From: Sipunculus nudus
Taxonomy: Eukaryota > Annelida > Sipuncula > Golfingiida > Sipunculidae
DNA: 64,000 nucleotides
Direction of reading: 5' to 3'
NCBI GenBank assembly: GCA_026874595.1
Contig: CM049307.1
Location: 52,325,370-52,389,369, forward strand
The notes below the pieces were generated by a model. That model worked only from the letters and a program-made list of their open reading frames with translations. It ran no database searches and was not told where the DNA came from. The position numbers and the translations under genes are program-made. This document shows, one piece after another, positions 1 through 11,229 of this stretch (positions are counted from its first letter, which is position 1; the number at the start of each line of letters is the position of its first letter).

Positions 1-148
1 GGGAAAAGGTCCGCAGAGTAATGACGTATCTGTGGATACCAGGGAATACACGGCTTGTCATTTCCTTCACCATGAACAATTTTATCAACCCGTGAACGCT
101 TCCCCTGATACCACCTTCCTCTCGGGTCATTATACTTGCACGAGGATT
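1..148 (-). CDS. Kringle-like domain exon of a secreted/membrane protein (partial, third coding exon)
   Basis: This is the 3'-most visible part of a minus-strand gene and it runs off the left edge. It opens after a clear acceptor (pyrimidine-rich tract, then TTACAG at 154-149) in phase 1 and stays open to base 1, about 49 codons. The peptide has the look of the first half of a kringle: Cys in SSCKYNDPRG, then RWYQGKRSR, then DKPCIPW, then IRHYSADLFP. Kringles typically show YRG..S, a CQ.W motif and a PH.H..P stretch in this order. Joined to the exon ending at 954, the split codon is AAA (Lys). Kringle domains mediate protein binding in extracellular proteins. The second half of the domain lies outside the window, so the fold is an inference from motif order; a divergent cysteine-rich module is the alternative. 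Confidence 0.55.
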
Positions 149-953
149 CTGTAACAAGACGAAAATCATGAATCTGACATGTATGCATTTTGAACTACAT
201 AATGCGTAAACAGAAGCTGAGATAATTATATAGCCTGATTATGATATCGACGGGGAATTTGGGATCTAGTTTAGTGACTTTCCTGATATTTGTGAATTTA
301 AATACAGATAATAAAATACAAGTAATATAAGCATATACTTGAACAGTATAAATACCAAACATTTAGGAATTCGGGAATATATTCCATTAAATATATTAAA
401 TAAATTTACCTCGAGAAGGATTTTCTTCAAAATGAGTAACATCCATTCCTATGTGTTGGTATTTTACAAAGTTTTTAGTTCCAATAGCTCGGGAAACATT
501 TTTCTTTGTTTCATTTATTTTATTGTATCATACGGATATTTTGTGTAAAATGAGTACATGAATATCCACAATAATCATGGTTATATCCTAAATGTATAAC
601 TAGAATATTATAGTAAAAAATAACACATGCGATGTATCATTGTCCCGCAGTAGTCACACACATGAATAACAAAACCTTGAATAATCAAATCCGTTTTTGA
701 ATGAAAACTTGAAATGTTTGTGTTGAAGATGTGTCTGCGGAAACATTTAAATTGTCAAATGTAACTACTTTGTTTTCCTGTTTATTGTTCTATAAGTTAT
801 TCATGACCATTTTCATTGACTGGCCTTCTTCCATAGCTATTATAGCCACGTTGCTAATAAGCGCGAAATACAACTGTTTATAAGGATGATTTGGAAAAGT
901 ATGAGTACAAAATCAAATGATCAAAATGATAACATAGCGAAGAGTTGCCGTAC

Positions 954-1079
954 TCAGCAGACATCCTGGTCCCCACTTCTCCCCCTCACACGCGTCACAT
1001 TCCCCGTTGACTGGGTCACATGGTCCGGGACAGTCACAGTCATATCGACACTGCCAGCCAAACCTTTCTGGCGGACATC
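954..1079 (-). CDS. EGF-like (8-cysteine, laminin/MEGF-type) exon, second coding exon
   Basis: A 126 nt minus-strand exon, 42 codons, bounded by an acceptor (TATATAG, 1086-1080) and a donor reading GTACGG from 953. It starts and ends in phase 1, as EGF-module exons usually do. The peptide has eight cysteines: GCPPERFGWQC, RYDCDCPGPC, then NGEC, DAC and a final GPGC. That spacing resembles laminin-type EGF repeats and those of MEGF or scavenger-receptor class F proteins. It joins in frame to the signal-peptide exon at 1745 (split codon GGA, Gly) and to the kringle-like exon at 148. The likely product is an extracellular or membrane protein with signal peptide, EGF and kringle in that order. 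Which named family it belongs to is not clear from this part alone. Confidence 0.65.
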   Translation of the reverse strand, partial: DVRQKGLAGSVDMTVTVPDHVTQSTGNVTRVRGRSGDQDVC

Positions 1080-1744
1080 CTATATATAATAATAAAGTTA
1101 CCTTCAAACCGGATAATAACATCACGAGACATGACCACAATTATATGATAAGGCATTAAATGTGGAAAAATAGGGCACACGGCAAAAAAATATTGCAATA
1201 TGGTTGTCTGGGTAAACAAATATGGAATATTGCATGCTTGAGGACCAACCGGTATATGTTGACTGCCGTTTTAACAAATTCCTTTTGAAACAAATGTTTA
1301 TTGTGACTTATAAACGACAAATGACAGGTAAACAACCATTGGGACACTTTGACTAACACATTTAGAAGAAGAAAAATATGTTCGTCAATGTTCAGTACTA
1401 GAATGTACTTAATGTTTGAAATGTTAAGTGCCGTAAGTCCCTATTAAATCCATGCAATATCAGCATTTGGAGAACATGAAGTGATTGAAATTTTTTATTA
1501 TGGTATAAATGACGTGCAAATGGTCTAAAACATATTTCATTATATTTCATTTTAGCACTTCAATCACCAGAGAGAACATGCATGCAAACTGTCAAACCAT
1601 AAAGGCGTAACGGCTGGCTTAAAATGTTTCATATTACAATATCCTGTTTCAACATCAATTATTTTTTATTATTTTTACAGATAACTTATTCATTGTTTGC
1701 CATTGTTTGTTAACACCAGGTGATGATGGCTGATGATGCTTTAC

Positions 1745-1814
1745 CGTGAGGTCGCAAGGCAGCTTCTGTGAATCTGATGAACACAAAGATCATCACCGCA
1801 AACCTGTAAAACAT
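1745..1814 (-). CDS. First coding exon: signal peptide of the EGF/kringle protein
   Basis: A 70 nt minus-strand exon: 23 codons plus one base, ending at a donor GTAAAG from 1744. The start ATG is at 1814-1812 and the codon directly upstream is TGA, so it is the first possible start in this frame. The peptide begins MFYR, continues with the hydrophobic run FAVMIFVFI, and ends RFTEAALRPH, a typical signal peptide with n-, h- and c-regions. Its phase 1 end matches the phase 1 start of the EGF exon at 1079. Intron 1 is therefore about 665 bp and intron 2 (953-149) about 805 bp. Identification as a first exon is inference from hydrophobicity, splice signal and phase. No further exon of this gene was found to the right. 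Confidence 0.5.
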
Positions 1815-2713
1815 TCAGCAACATCATCACAACCCTACTATATTCCTGTCAGAAAATCACCTTTTATTCATGATCGCAGATCCATAAAAACAATGACTTC
1901 TGCAAGAACGATTGGGACGACACGGGAAGTGGGTTAGGACATTCCTTGTGTCATTAGTTTGACTGATCAAGATAGCTAATCTCCCACACCTTCATGCATT
2001 GCACGTACTTGGTACTTATCTTCATATTATTACTGCTAAGCCTAGAGCCTAAGGCTAGACCCAATTTTGACAAATGCAAGGTTGATTCTTTGAAATATGC
2101 ATATATTAGTTGTATAGTAAGTTAATGTATGATGCATTGGGGAGTATCATGCTTCCAATTATTCAAAGAAGCCTAAATTCATGATATGCAGTTCTATGAA
2201 TACACTTTGATACGGTTAGATAAATATCACTTATATACGGTGATACTAAGCAAAGCATAGTGTGCATCTCTACAAAAATAATGCGCTGGATGAAGTAATC
2301 AATCATTCTCTCTCATACAACCATAGGAATATCAAACATCAGTGTTATTATGTGGGGTTTTTTTTATATTTTCATACCATATGACGTCATATTAACGGAA
2401 TTATATGAATTGCGTTTGGCATCAACCGACAGGTTGATTATTGGTTAAATTGCCCACATAAAGACATTTCACTTTTCAACAAATGTTACGGAAGAAGAGA
2501 TTTTATATACAGACATCAGCTTTCCGGGTCGTTTATCCGTTGTTTAATATTTTAATAGGACTAAAGGAATTTGAGAGAATGAAGAACATCCGCCATTTTC
2601 CCTCACATATTATTTATTGGCTCTTGCAACCCTCCGCCTTGCAAATATAAACTTCTCCCATCCAGTGAGCCTGATTGTCAGATAATGATTTACCTACCTT
2701 TAAAGCTACGTAA
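1815..2713. other. Intergenic, upstream of the EGF/kringle gene
   Basis: AT-rich DNA that should hold the promoter of the minus-strand EGF/kringle gene. I see no coding region. A palindromic TGACGTCA-type (CRE-like) octamer lies near 2382-2389, about 570 bp upstream of the start codon; a single site of this kind can occur by chance. Confidence 0.3.
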
Positions 2714-2911
2714 CAAGGGGCGGATCCAGGATTGGGAAAAGGGGGTCATACCCAGTAGAGCTCATAAAACCCTTAAAAAAGTCCCCAGGTCTGAATGGGG
2801 GGGGGTCCAGGCTGTCAAATTTGGTCTGAAACCCTTAAAAAAAGGTTGCGGCGACAGAAAAAGTAAGGGGGGGTCCGGACGCCCTGGATTCCCTACCTGA
2901 ATCCGCTTCTG
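2714..2911. mobile_element. Short TIR element (hAT-like MITE, GGGGCGGATCC family)
   Basis: A 198 bp unit bounded by imperfect inverted ends. The left end is CAAGGGGCGGATCCAGG and the right end, read inward on the minus strand, is CAGAAGCGGATTCAGG. The interior is rich in G runs and A runs and codes for nothing recognisable. Ends of the type CAGGGGCGGATCCAG are common on small hAT-like elements in invertebrates. I could not see a clean 8 bp target duplication. A related fragment in opposite orientation lies at 11105-11229. Confidence 0.5.
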
Positions 2912-2977
2912 ATAACCAAAGTTATCCCTAATGCTGCTCACGGGTATCCGGGGAGGAAAGGTATATATACATAAAAA

Positions 2978-3032
2978 TAAACACACATATATATAATATA
3001 TATACGTGTGTGTTTGTGTGTGTGTGTTTTAC
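2978..3032. repeat. Palindromic (CA)n/(TA)n/(TG)n microsatellite
   Basis: ACACACATATATAT runs into ATATATACGTGTGTGT and then a (GT)n tail. The left CA run is complementary to the right GT run across the TA centre, so the repeat can fold into a hairpin or cruciform. Confidence 0.6.
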
Positions 3033-3194
3033 CATGAAACATGACATGCTAATTTAAGATATAATGTTATTACTTCTTAATATTATTCCTTTCTTTAGGT
3101 GTAAAAGAATCAGCGTTCCAGGACCTTCTAAGGCCAGTTATCAGCAGTTATCAGAAGTCAGCAACATTATAATTGTGGCCGTCTGTTTTAAACG

Positions 3195-4280
3195 ATGCAT
3201 ATAGCGAGTCTTCAACTAAATACATTCAAAATCAACTTTGAATTTATTCTTCAAAAACTGATGGACATCTTCAGCTTTGCTGTTTGGATCTAGACGAGTC
3301 ACAAACAGGGACACGAAGCGTTACCGTCGAGACAACTGGCTGCTCTGAGAGGATGATTTACCAACAACAAAGTTCGTTCGGCATTTTGTTCTCCTAAATA
3401 CTTTCGTGAAACTGTCATCATTTTGTTCATCTGGTACTTCAACAGCTATTTGCCCGGATGGTTCTACTGATTGTTCAGTGATTGCTTCGGCATGTGGCTT
3501 AGAACGATTTGAAGACAGCTAAGTAGGTATTTCGGTTTGGTTGGAAGCAGATCTTTTCTCTTTCGATGAGTGTTTTCTTGAGTGTGAAAGCGGTTTACTC
3601 TCTTTTGACGTGGCTTCTACTACTGTTGCAGCAGTTGTTGGCGCATATCGATAATTTGTGCTTGAATATCAGAGATAACAGTGTCATTAGTCAATTCACA
3701 ATAATCGAATTAGTTTCTCTCATCATGCCCGTGACATCGACGGAGTTCATATCCATAAGAGGTTAACGTGACAGATCTACGGCGTAGAATTGTGGCATCT
3801 TTTCTGCATCTAACTCATGCATCATGATGTCAGCTACTTTCGCGATTCGTTTATTAGTCCCTTTTTTCTAGTTGATTTGTTGCAGGACCGGTATCACATT
3901 TGTTTGGCCCCTTCTACGTCGTCGACATTGTAAAATTCAGCTAATATTTTTTCCCAGGAGATCATGGGGAACAATGACGATTTTGTTGACAATGTAACAC
4001 AGCAATTCGCTATGGATAGTTGTCCCCTCAGTGTATTTGTAGGTGACGATTTACTCGTGCCATCATACATTCTGAGGCCTGGTTAGCGAATTCAGTCGCC
4101 GTATCTTCACTCGTTCCGTCCGATGCAACAGTGTTATGTCTATCGCCGGCGTACACGTGAGGCCATTTAATGCACACACTTTCAAAACATTACAGGTCGT
4201 CATCTATTCGAGTTGCCACGCTACTCTGTTTTTGTTGCAGTTCAAGCATTTGTGATATTTTCCCGTTTTATCCACGTTTT
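3195..4280 (-). pseudogene. Decayed retroelement ORF1-like gene
   Basis: Read on the minus strand, this block keeps protein-like stretches in shifting frames broken by stops and frameshifts. From the 5' side these are: a Cys-containing stretch (KCLNCNK ... TTCNVLK) near 4240-4180, ESVCIKWPHVYAGDR near 4170-4125, then SWEKILAEFYNVDDVEGAKQ near 3960-3905. A Ser/Lys-rich linker (SHSRKHSSKEKRS) follows near 3590, then FVSLFVTRLDPNSKAEDVH near 3310-3255 and QFLKNKFKVDF. The order of an N-terminal EFY..DDVE-type helix, a polar linker and an LFVTRLDP..AEDV..FL segment is familiar from ORF1-like proteins of invertebrate retroelements. At least four in-frame stops make it non-functional. Family assignment is from memory of the motif pattern. 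A decayed host gene copy cannot be excluded. Confidence 0.45.
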
Positions 4281-6420
4281 ATCATGTTTAACAACAGTCT
4301 CTTTTACGGGTAAACATATTCTCCAGCCTTTATTTTGGCAAAATAGATCACCTGAGCACGACCAGTTCTATTGGGACATTATATCACCTAGTAGTATTGC
4401 CAGTTTTATTTGTTATACTATTTGTGCCACCTAGTTTAGCCACTTTATTACAGCCTTTTATATTACAGTTTTAGTTTACAATCAAAGTTTTTATATTCAG
4501 TCATTAAACTCTTGAAAACATTCGCCTTTCTGAATATATACGCAAATTTGGATAATGAATCTCGAAAATTCCCTAAAAAAAAACTAACATAAAAATGTCA
4601 CATTAAATTTTTTGGATCAATAGATTTGATACTATGTGTGCACATTTGCCATGGACTGCCTCATGTGATCCAGTGATTAAAAATCAACATGATGAATATT
4701 GTGATACCTCAAAAATTGTAAATAATTATCCTTATATGTGTTCTAATCATGCTTATAAGATGAAAGTTCTCTAGGGCACAGTTAAAAACATATGTTTATT
4801 AACCTTCAATAAGAATTGTTTGTCATGCATATGTTATTGACACCTTTTGTTTCCTGAGGTCGGGAGATCACATATGGTATTACATTTCTATTGATGTGTC
4901 ATGGTGCTACAGACTGTGCTCAGCAGCTTAGTGACATGGCACGAGGGTCACTTGGATGCCAAAATTTTTTTGTTAATCACAAAAAGCGCTCTCTGTATCT
5001 CACATTTAAAATTCATACAGAAAATGCGTGCAATCAGTTGAATATAAAATTAAAATTAACCGACTGCAAATGAATGAAGAACCACATACACTGGAACAGA
5101 GCAGATTTGTTTGCTTCTATTTGTTTTATTTTAAATTAAAAACTTTAACTGCCTACCTTAACTTTAACCGTCGATTCATTATGTTGCCTGATGCCAATTA
5201 ATTTTCACATCGGTACACGTTCGATGTACCCGGGTCGGGTGTGGTGAAACCAGGAAGGTTTTCATGTGTATGGCAGTATTACGTAAGATCCGTGTAATAA
5301 GCGATTGTATCAACTACTGATACAAAACCACAGGGGCAATGGTTGAACAGAGGGAAAACTCACCATTACTGCTAAATTATACCTGGAACTGCCTGTTATA
5401 AATAGATTCTCCCACCGTCTCTAAGCCATCTAGGCACATATGATACCGTAACGGCATTTATTCATACGTAAGTCATTAGTTTTTTTCTAAAAAAAAGTCA
5501 AACTACACACATACACACACACATATTTATATATATATACTGACAAATGTGTCTCTCTCTCTCTCTTTCTCTCTTTATATTTATATATATAATTACATGA
5601 TATAATGTATTTACGTCCTAGTAAATCTGTCGTTTACATGTATCAACCCTTTGTAAAGCATATAGGGACACGTTAATATTAAAGAAAATTTTAGCCTGCA
5701 GCGTTTCATCATATAACCAAGAGATTTTTGTTATAAACTTAATCTTAAATCTTTTCATTTAATTTTAAATATATGAATATGATTGATAAAAGGAAGTTAG
5801 ATTTATTTACATTGACGACCAGAACAAAATCGTGGCAATTAAATAAATGATAAACAGGTTTTCTCCTTTTTTCTGGCAATGGGGTATTGTAATACCTTTT
5901 CCCAAACCGACATATGACAGTTATAAGGAAGAATAAGTGCCACGTTCTATTCTGCTGAATATACATAAACCTGTGTCCTGTTTAATATCGGGCCATCACG
6001 CAAAATGAAAGGAAATGCAGACAAGGCCGAATTCAGGTAATTATGTGCTTAGGAGTGTAACTATTTAAACACTTTGTCTTATGATGAGCTTTTATTAAAG
6101 AACGACGTTCATTTAAATGCACACTGTTTCACTCGGAACAGTTTTTTCTGTCATGCAGCATAACCACAAAGCGGGTGACCATGGAAAGGTTTATCTATTT
6201 ATCATACTTCTTAACATTGTGAAGCAGATTTTATAACGGTGCAACGCCCTCATGGCAGTCATATCTGATTAACCTTCAACTCGAGAAAGCTGGATGTGAT
6301 GTTTTCCAATGCGGCTCTACGGTTAAGAATATCATGCCTCGTGTATATCTATTATTGTAACGGTCGCTTCAAATATGTTATCAATAAGAACAAAAAAAAT
6401 ATTCATTTTCAGAAATGCAG
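4281..6420. other. Intergenic, no gene seen
   Basis: AT-rich sequence without a recognisable gene. It holds a CA/TA-rich tract and a (TC)n microsatellite near 5505-5575. Open frames here are short and of low complexity. Confidence 0.4.
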
Positions 6421-6802
6421 GCCTCCGCCATGTGAGCGATCCGCAATGTAGGGTAGTCCGCAACCTTTGTTTTCATTCACTTGAGCCCATATATCCCCAT
6501 GTGCATTGATGCATTAGTTCACCAACCAGTTTGCATGCACTTATTCGGACCATATTCCCATATTCAATTGGCCATATGTGACTATACATTTGTGAATATA
6601 ACTGGAATCAATCATGGGTCAGGATCATGTGCCGAATCCACACAAAAAAATCAAATTGATTTTTCATTTGCCCTTTCCCCGAGGCGGCCTGAAACTTTCA
6701 TGAATTTCCTTTTATGTTTGCATTAGTAACTTAGTAAAGAAAAAAGCACACACAAGCACACACACGAACCGGTATAATGAACGCATAAAGGCGAAGGGTA
6801 TA
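6421..6802 (+). repeat. Diverged copy of the TCCGCC...GGCGAAGG element family
   Basis: It starts near a TCCGCCATG segment and ends at GGCGAAGGGTATAAT. The interior matches the better copy at 60668-60955: a phrase with GTCAGGATCATGTGC, then GAATCCACAC, a TTTTTCATTTG-type run, and a (CA)-rich tail (CACACAAGCACACAC) before the end. It is non-coding and decayed. Confidence 0.45.
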
Positions 6803-8244
6803 ATTGTGGGCTTATGTACACCCTCGCATCTAATACCAGGGCTCACAGGCCCCGTCGCAGGCATAATTCGAAATGTATGTCATCAGTTATGACCACACTA
6901 TATACCTACAGCTTTGAAAGAAAACTCTTGTGAATGTTTTTAGTACAAAATACCTATCTTATCACAAGTGGAGCCACCTGCAGAGGATAAATCAAATACC
7001 AGTAAGTTGGGTAAAATGCCTGAACAAAACTTGTTTGGAGAGCTGCAACGGCTTCAAAGCTGGTAAATTAGGAGGCTTAACAAACAGAAACATACCGATA
7101 TAATAGTCCCTTTTTCTTGAGGAAAACGAAAATGCGCACAAAAATGTACCCGAGTTTAACTGGTAATCGTGTTCTTAATTATACCCAGATGTGGCCTAAA
7201 AATAAATAATTAGTCTCATGGAGTGTATTCGTTTAAATCGTGAGCTCATTTCAGGTATACCATTACCAGCTAAAAAAAATTACAAACATCTTGCAGTTAA
7301 ATAAAAAATGCGTAAAGCCAATGCTGAAGAATCAATAACCTTTGTATTGAATTATTTTTTAAATGATTTTTTCATGGTAGGGCCTAATCTCCAATCAGGA
7401 CGTGTAAGAGCAATTAAAAAAATGAATATAATCATAATCTGCCTTGATGGAATAAAATTGCTTTCATGAAGCAAGTTAGAATCAATAAACTATCGAAGAT
7501 CAGATAGACTCAAATCAAAACCAAATATTTATTTATATTTACGTTAATCTTTGATTTAAATACCTTAAAATCCAATCATTATTCCCATCACATTATCCCG
7601 TTTAAAGTGACCACTGCATTTAAAGGGAGGACCCAACCGGTCACAAATTTAAAACCAACATGAAGCGCGCGGTTTTTCTAGTACGTTGCCAGGGACTTCT
7701 TTTTTCTTGAAGCGTATTTATTTAACACGAATGAATATTCATAATTACAATAGTGTTAAGTCTTTTTTGTATTTCTGAAAGTAACAACCTCCCTTGTCTT
7801 TCTCCTCTATAACAAGTATTTTAATTAATTAGATTAATTACTTCCGGCAAGAACTTCCCAGATACCAAAAGGCATTCACGGTTCAGTTGCCCTTCATTCA
7901 GAACGCATCAATTTCGGAAAACATTTTGAGCCCTTGATAATTTACTCATTTCATTCAATTTTATCTTTAAGTTATCTTATGTTATCTTTACGTTGTGTTG
8001 TGTAAGCCTGGATAACAATAAAAGAAAATATATAATAGATAATATAATTTGTACACATTTGATTATACCTTATGCCTGATTAAGGCAAGGCCTTAAGGAC
8101 TATGAGACCTCATGAGGCCCAAATTTGAAAGCACCTAATCCTAAAAACAGTTTAGCTCTTGTATGTATGTATATATATACATATATATATTGTTGTCAAA
8201 ATGGTTGATATGACGCGCCTAGTGTGGTAGTTGCAGTGGTTGTG
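6803..8244. other. Intergenic, no gene seen
   Basis: AT-rich intergenic DNA with short A/T runs and a (TA)n tract at about 8165-8190. No coding region, RNA gene or complete repeat could be recognised. Confidence 0.4.
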
Positions 8245-10365
8245 CTTGTCACTTCTCGCTTTCAGTTATCACAGCTGGCTAGAAACAATGCTAAAACAAG
8301 AGCGTAAGTCTCCCTCTGCCAGTACACATCCTCTCATCTGCGCGTGAAAGGCTGCATCACACCAGAAAGGAAAGCAGACCCCCCCCCCCCCCCCCCCTCC
8401 ATTAACACCAACAGCATACGCAGCCAGCAGAAAGTGGAGAAGTTTGCAAAAGCACTCGTATAATCCCTCCCAGGCACACCTGATGTAAGCACCTACGAAA
8501 GATGGGAACACTTTAGAAACTATCTACAACGTAGCCATGTCCATCTTTGGCAAGAAAACCAGCAAATCAGCAGACTGGTTCCAATCCCACTCTCAGGAAA
8601 TGATACCCCTCATCAAGGAAAAAAGGAACGCGCTGATAGCTTACAAATCTAATCCCAGCAATACCTTTCGGGCTTACCGCAGCAAAGCACAACAGAATGC
8701 TGGCTAACAAGTACTGAGTAGAGCTTGGCTCTAAGATACAGATTGCAGCTGACACAGGCAACATCAAGGGAGTGTATGGTGGAATCAAACAAGTACTGGG
8801 CCCAGCACAGAAGAAAACAGGCCCACTGAAGTCTGCCACAGGTGACATAATCCAGGGCAAACATACAAAATAGAGCGCTGGGTATAGAGCACTACTCCGA
8901 TCTGTATGCCAGGGAGAATCAAGTCTCCGAAGACGCCCTGAATGCCAAGGAGTGCAGGCCTAACCTGGAGGAGCTTGACAGGGAACCAGCCCTAAAAGAG
9001 CTCAAAGAAGCACTGAAATCACTTGAACCTTGGACAGACTGCATCCCTGTCGAGGTCCTGAAGTGCTGTACCGACGCTGCAATCCAAATGCTGCATAACA
9101 TCCTCTGTCTCCGCTGGAAGGTAGGTGAAGTACTTCACGACATGAGGGCTGCCAACATAGGTGACAGGAGCGATTGTAACAAATGTCGCGGCATTTCCCT
9201 CCTCTGCATCACTGGGCAGCTGTTCGCCCAGGTTGCACTGAAGAGGCTTCAGATTTTAGCGAAAGAGTTTACCCAGAGTCCCAGTGTGGCTTCCACGCGA
9301 AAAGGTCAACTGTCGGCATGATCTTTTCCGTCGGGCAATTGCAGGAGAAATGCAGGGAACAAATACATCCACTTTTTATGGCCTTCACAGACCTGACGAA
9401 GGCGTTCGACTTTGTGAGTAGGGGCGGCCTATTCAAGATCCTCCCCAAGCTCCTCAGCATCATAAAGTCCATCCATGACGACATGAAAGGTACCGGGGCA
9501 ATCCGAAGTTCGTTTAAACAATGCTGAGCCCTTTCAATAACCCTGCTCGGCATCTTATTCGCTGTCCTGCTGAAGCATGCTTTTGGATACGCCACCATAG
9601 GTATCTACCTCCGAACCAGGTCAGACGGGAAACTTCAACCTCTCCAGGCTAAGAGCAAAGTCCAAAGTTTTAATTCAACTGAAGTGTGTGTGGGACCTCC
9701 TCTTTGGAGGTGATGCAGCAGTCACCACCCACTCTGCTGAAGACCTGCAAAAGCTCATGTCCTAATTCAGTGCGGCATGTCAGGCCTTCAAACTAACCAT
9801 CAGCCTGAAGATAAGTGATGGGGAAGGATGTGGACACGCCACCGGACATCAGAATCAGAGATTAACAGCGCGAAGTCGTCCACGATTTAGTCTACCTTGG
9901 CTCAACGATCTCCGACTCATTCTCCCTTGAGACTTAGCTGAACAAGCGTATTGGCAAGGCAACCACCACCATGTCCAGGCCGAACAAGAGAGTGTAGAAC
10001 AAGCTGACAGAACACACCAAGATCCAGTTCTACAGAGCCTGTGTTGTTAGCACCTTTTTGTATGGGAGCGAGGCCCAGCAACTAAGCGCCCGACAGGAGC
10101 ACTAGCTAAATGCCTTCCACATGCGCTGTCTTCGCTGCATCTTGGACATCAGTTGGCAGGATAAAGTGCCAGATACTGCTGCCATGAAGAGAGCTGAAAT
10201 TCCCAGCATGTACGCCATAATCAAACAAACACGCATGTGATGGCTCGGACACGTCGTTAGAATGGACGAAGGTCGCATCCGCAAGGATCTCCTTAATGGC
10301 GAACTAGTACAGGTAGCACGCCCCACAAACAAAACCCAACCAGTTAGGCTACATTTCCAGATGAA
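8245..10365 (+). pseudogene. Decayed non-LTR retrotransposon (reverse transcriptase fragment)
   Basis: A plus-strand block with reverse-transcriptase-like stretches in several frames. They run in order: SIFGKKTSKSADWFQSHSQE near 8545, an SNP..FRAYRSKAQQ stretch near 8650, CRGISLLCITGQLFAQ near 9187, YPESQCGF.AKRSTV near 9265, MAFTDLTKAFDFVSRGGLF near 9379, and DAAVTTHSAEDLQKL near 9710. After these come YRACVVSTFLYGSEAQ near 10035 and RCLRCILDISWQDKVP near 10120. GISLL, LTKAFD and WLGHVVRMD are typical of LINE reverse transcriptases. The catalytic loop expected as FADD reads FGGD near 9700, and there are many stops and indels, so the copy is dead. The endonuclease part is missing. The clade is not assigned. 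Confidence 0.75.
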
Positions 10366-11104
10366 CCATTTGACCTAGAGAGTTGAAATTTTTTACAGAC
10401 GTGTTATTTACAATGTAAGAGTGTAGTTTCTAGTTTGGTAGCGATAAAAGTTTTTGAAAAATATTCAAATTACGAAAATGTGACGCCAGCGTTTTCAGCT
10501 CATCAATGAAAACTCAGAGGTAACGAACAAATTAACAAAATTTGGGGTAGGAAGGGTTGGGGGGGGGGGTAGGTTGAGATCCGTGACTGATGTGTGACAG
10601 TTTAAGTCATGTTTATTTTTATTTACCGATCGAGACACGACACATAGGATTTGCCAGTAAGATACCTGTCAGGATTTTTTTAAATCCCTTCAATACTTGA
10701 AGCGGTTCATGTGATTTATATGGATTGAAAAAAATGGGATATGGCGTCAAATAATAAATTCTATAAAACAATATATATCCATCGTTGCTTGATAGTTCGC
10801 GGGACTTTTATGTACTCAGTACCGAATTGTACCAAAAAACTGCGACTCTGCTGTTTAGGGATTGTTGGTAGAGGAATTATTTCCCCCACAGTGGAATGGC
10901 GCTTCTTAATAAACCAATGACTTAAGTATACATGAAGTGAAGAGAGTAGATGGAGTAAATTATAATGCAAGGAATTTTTAGAAAATATATGCACATGAAT
11001 ATTTTTTTGTGAGACAGATATGAAGAAATGAGTACGTTTGCTATGCATGCGTTAATGACCAATTCGTAACGAATTATCTCGGCCATCCAACAATACCTAC
11101 TCTT
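10366..11104. other. Intergenic, no gene seen
   Basis: AT-rich DNA after the LINE remnant, with a G tract near 10560-10570. No gene recognised. Confidence 0.35.
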
Positions 11105-11229
11105 TTTAAGGGTTTCAAACATATTTTTGCGGCCTCCCCCCTTTTCCTTATTTTTACGGACCTTTTCTTAGGGTTTGTCATAAGTCCTCCAGGGTTTAAC
11201 CCTCCTTTTCCCCCTGGATCCGCCACCAT
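11105..11229 (-). mobile_element. Fragment of the GGGGCGGATCC TIR element
   Basis: On the minus strand this reads GGCGGATCCAGGGGG, followed by a G/A-rich body and an ACCCTAAG-like phrase. It is the same family as 2714-2911 but inverted. Only one terminus is recognisable, so it is truncated or strongly diverged. Confidence 0.4.

Noticed and set aside
1746-1937. Plus-strand frame FCESDEHKDHHRKPVKHS... as an exon
   Set aside because: The minus strand of the same DNA gives a signal-peptide exon with matching phase and splice site; the plus frame has no usable acceptor.
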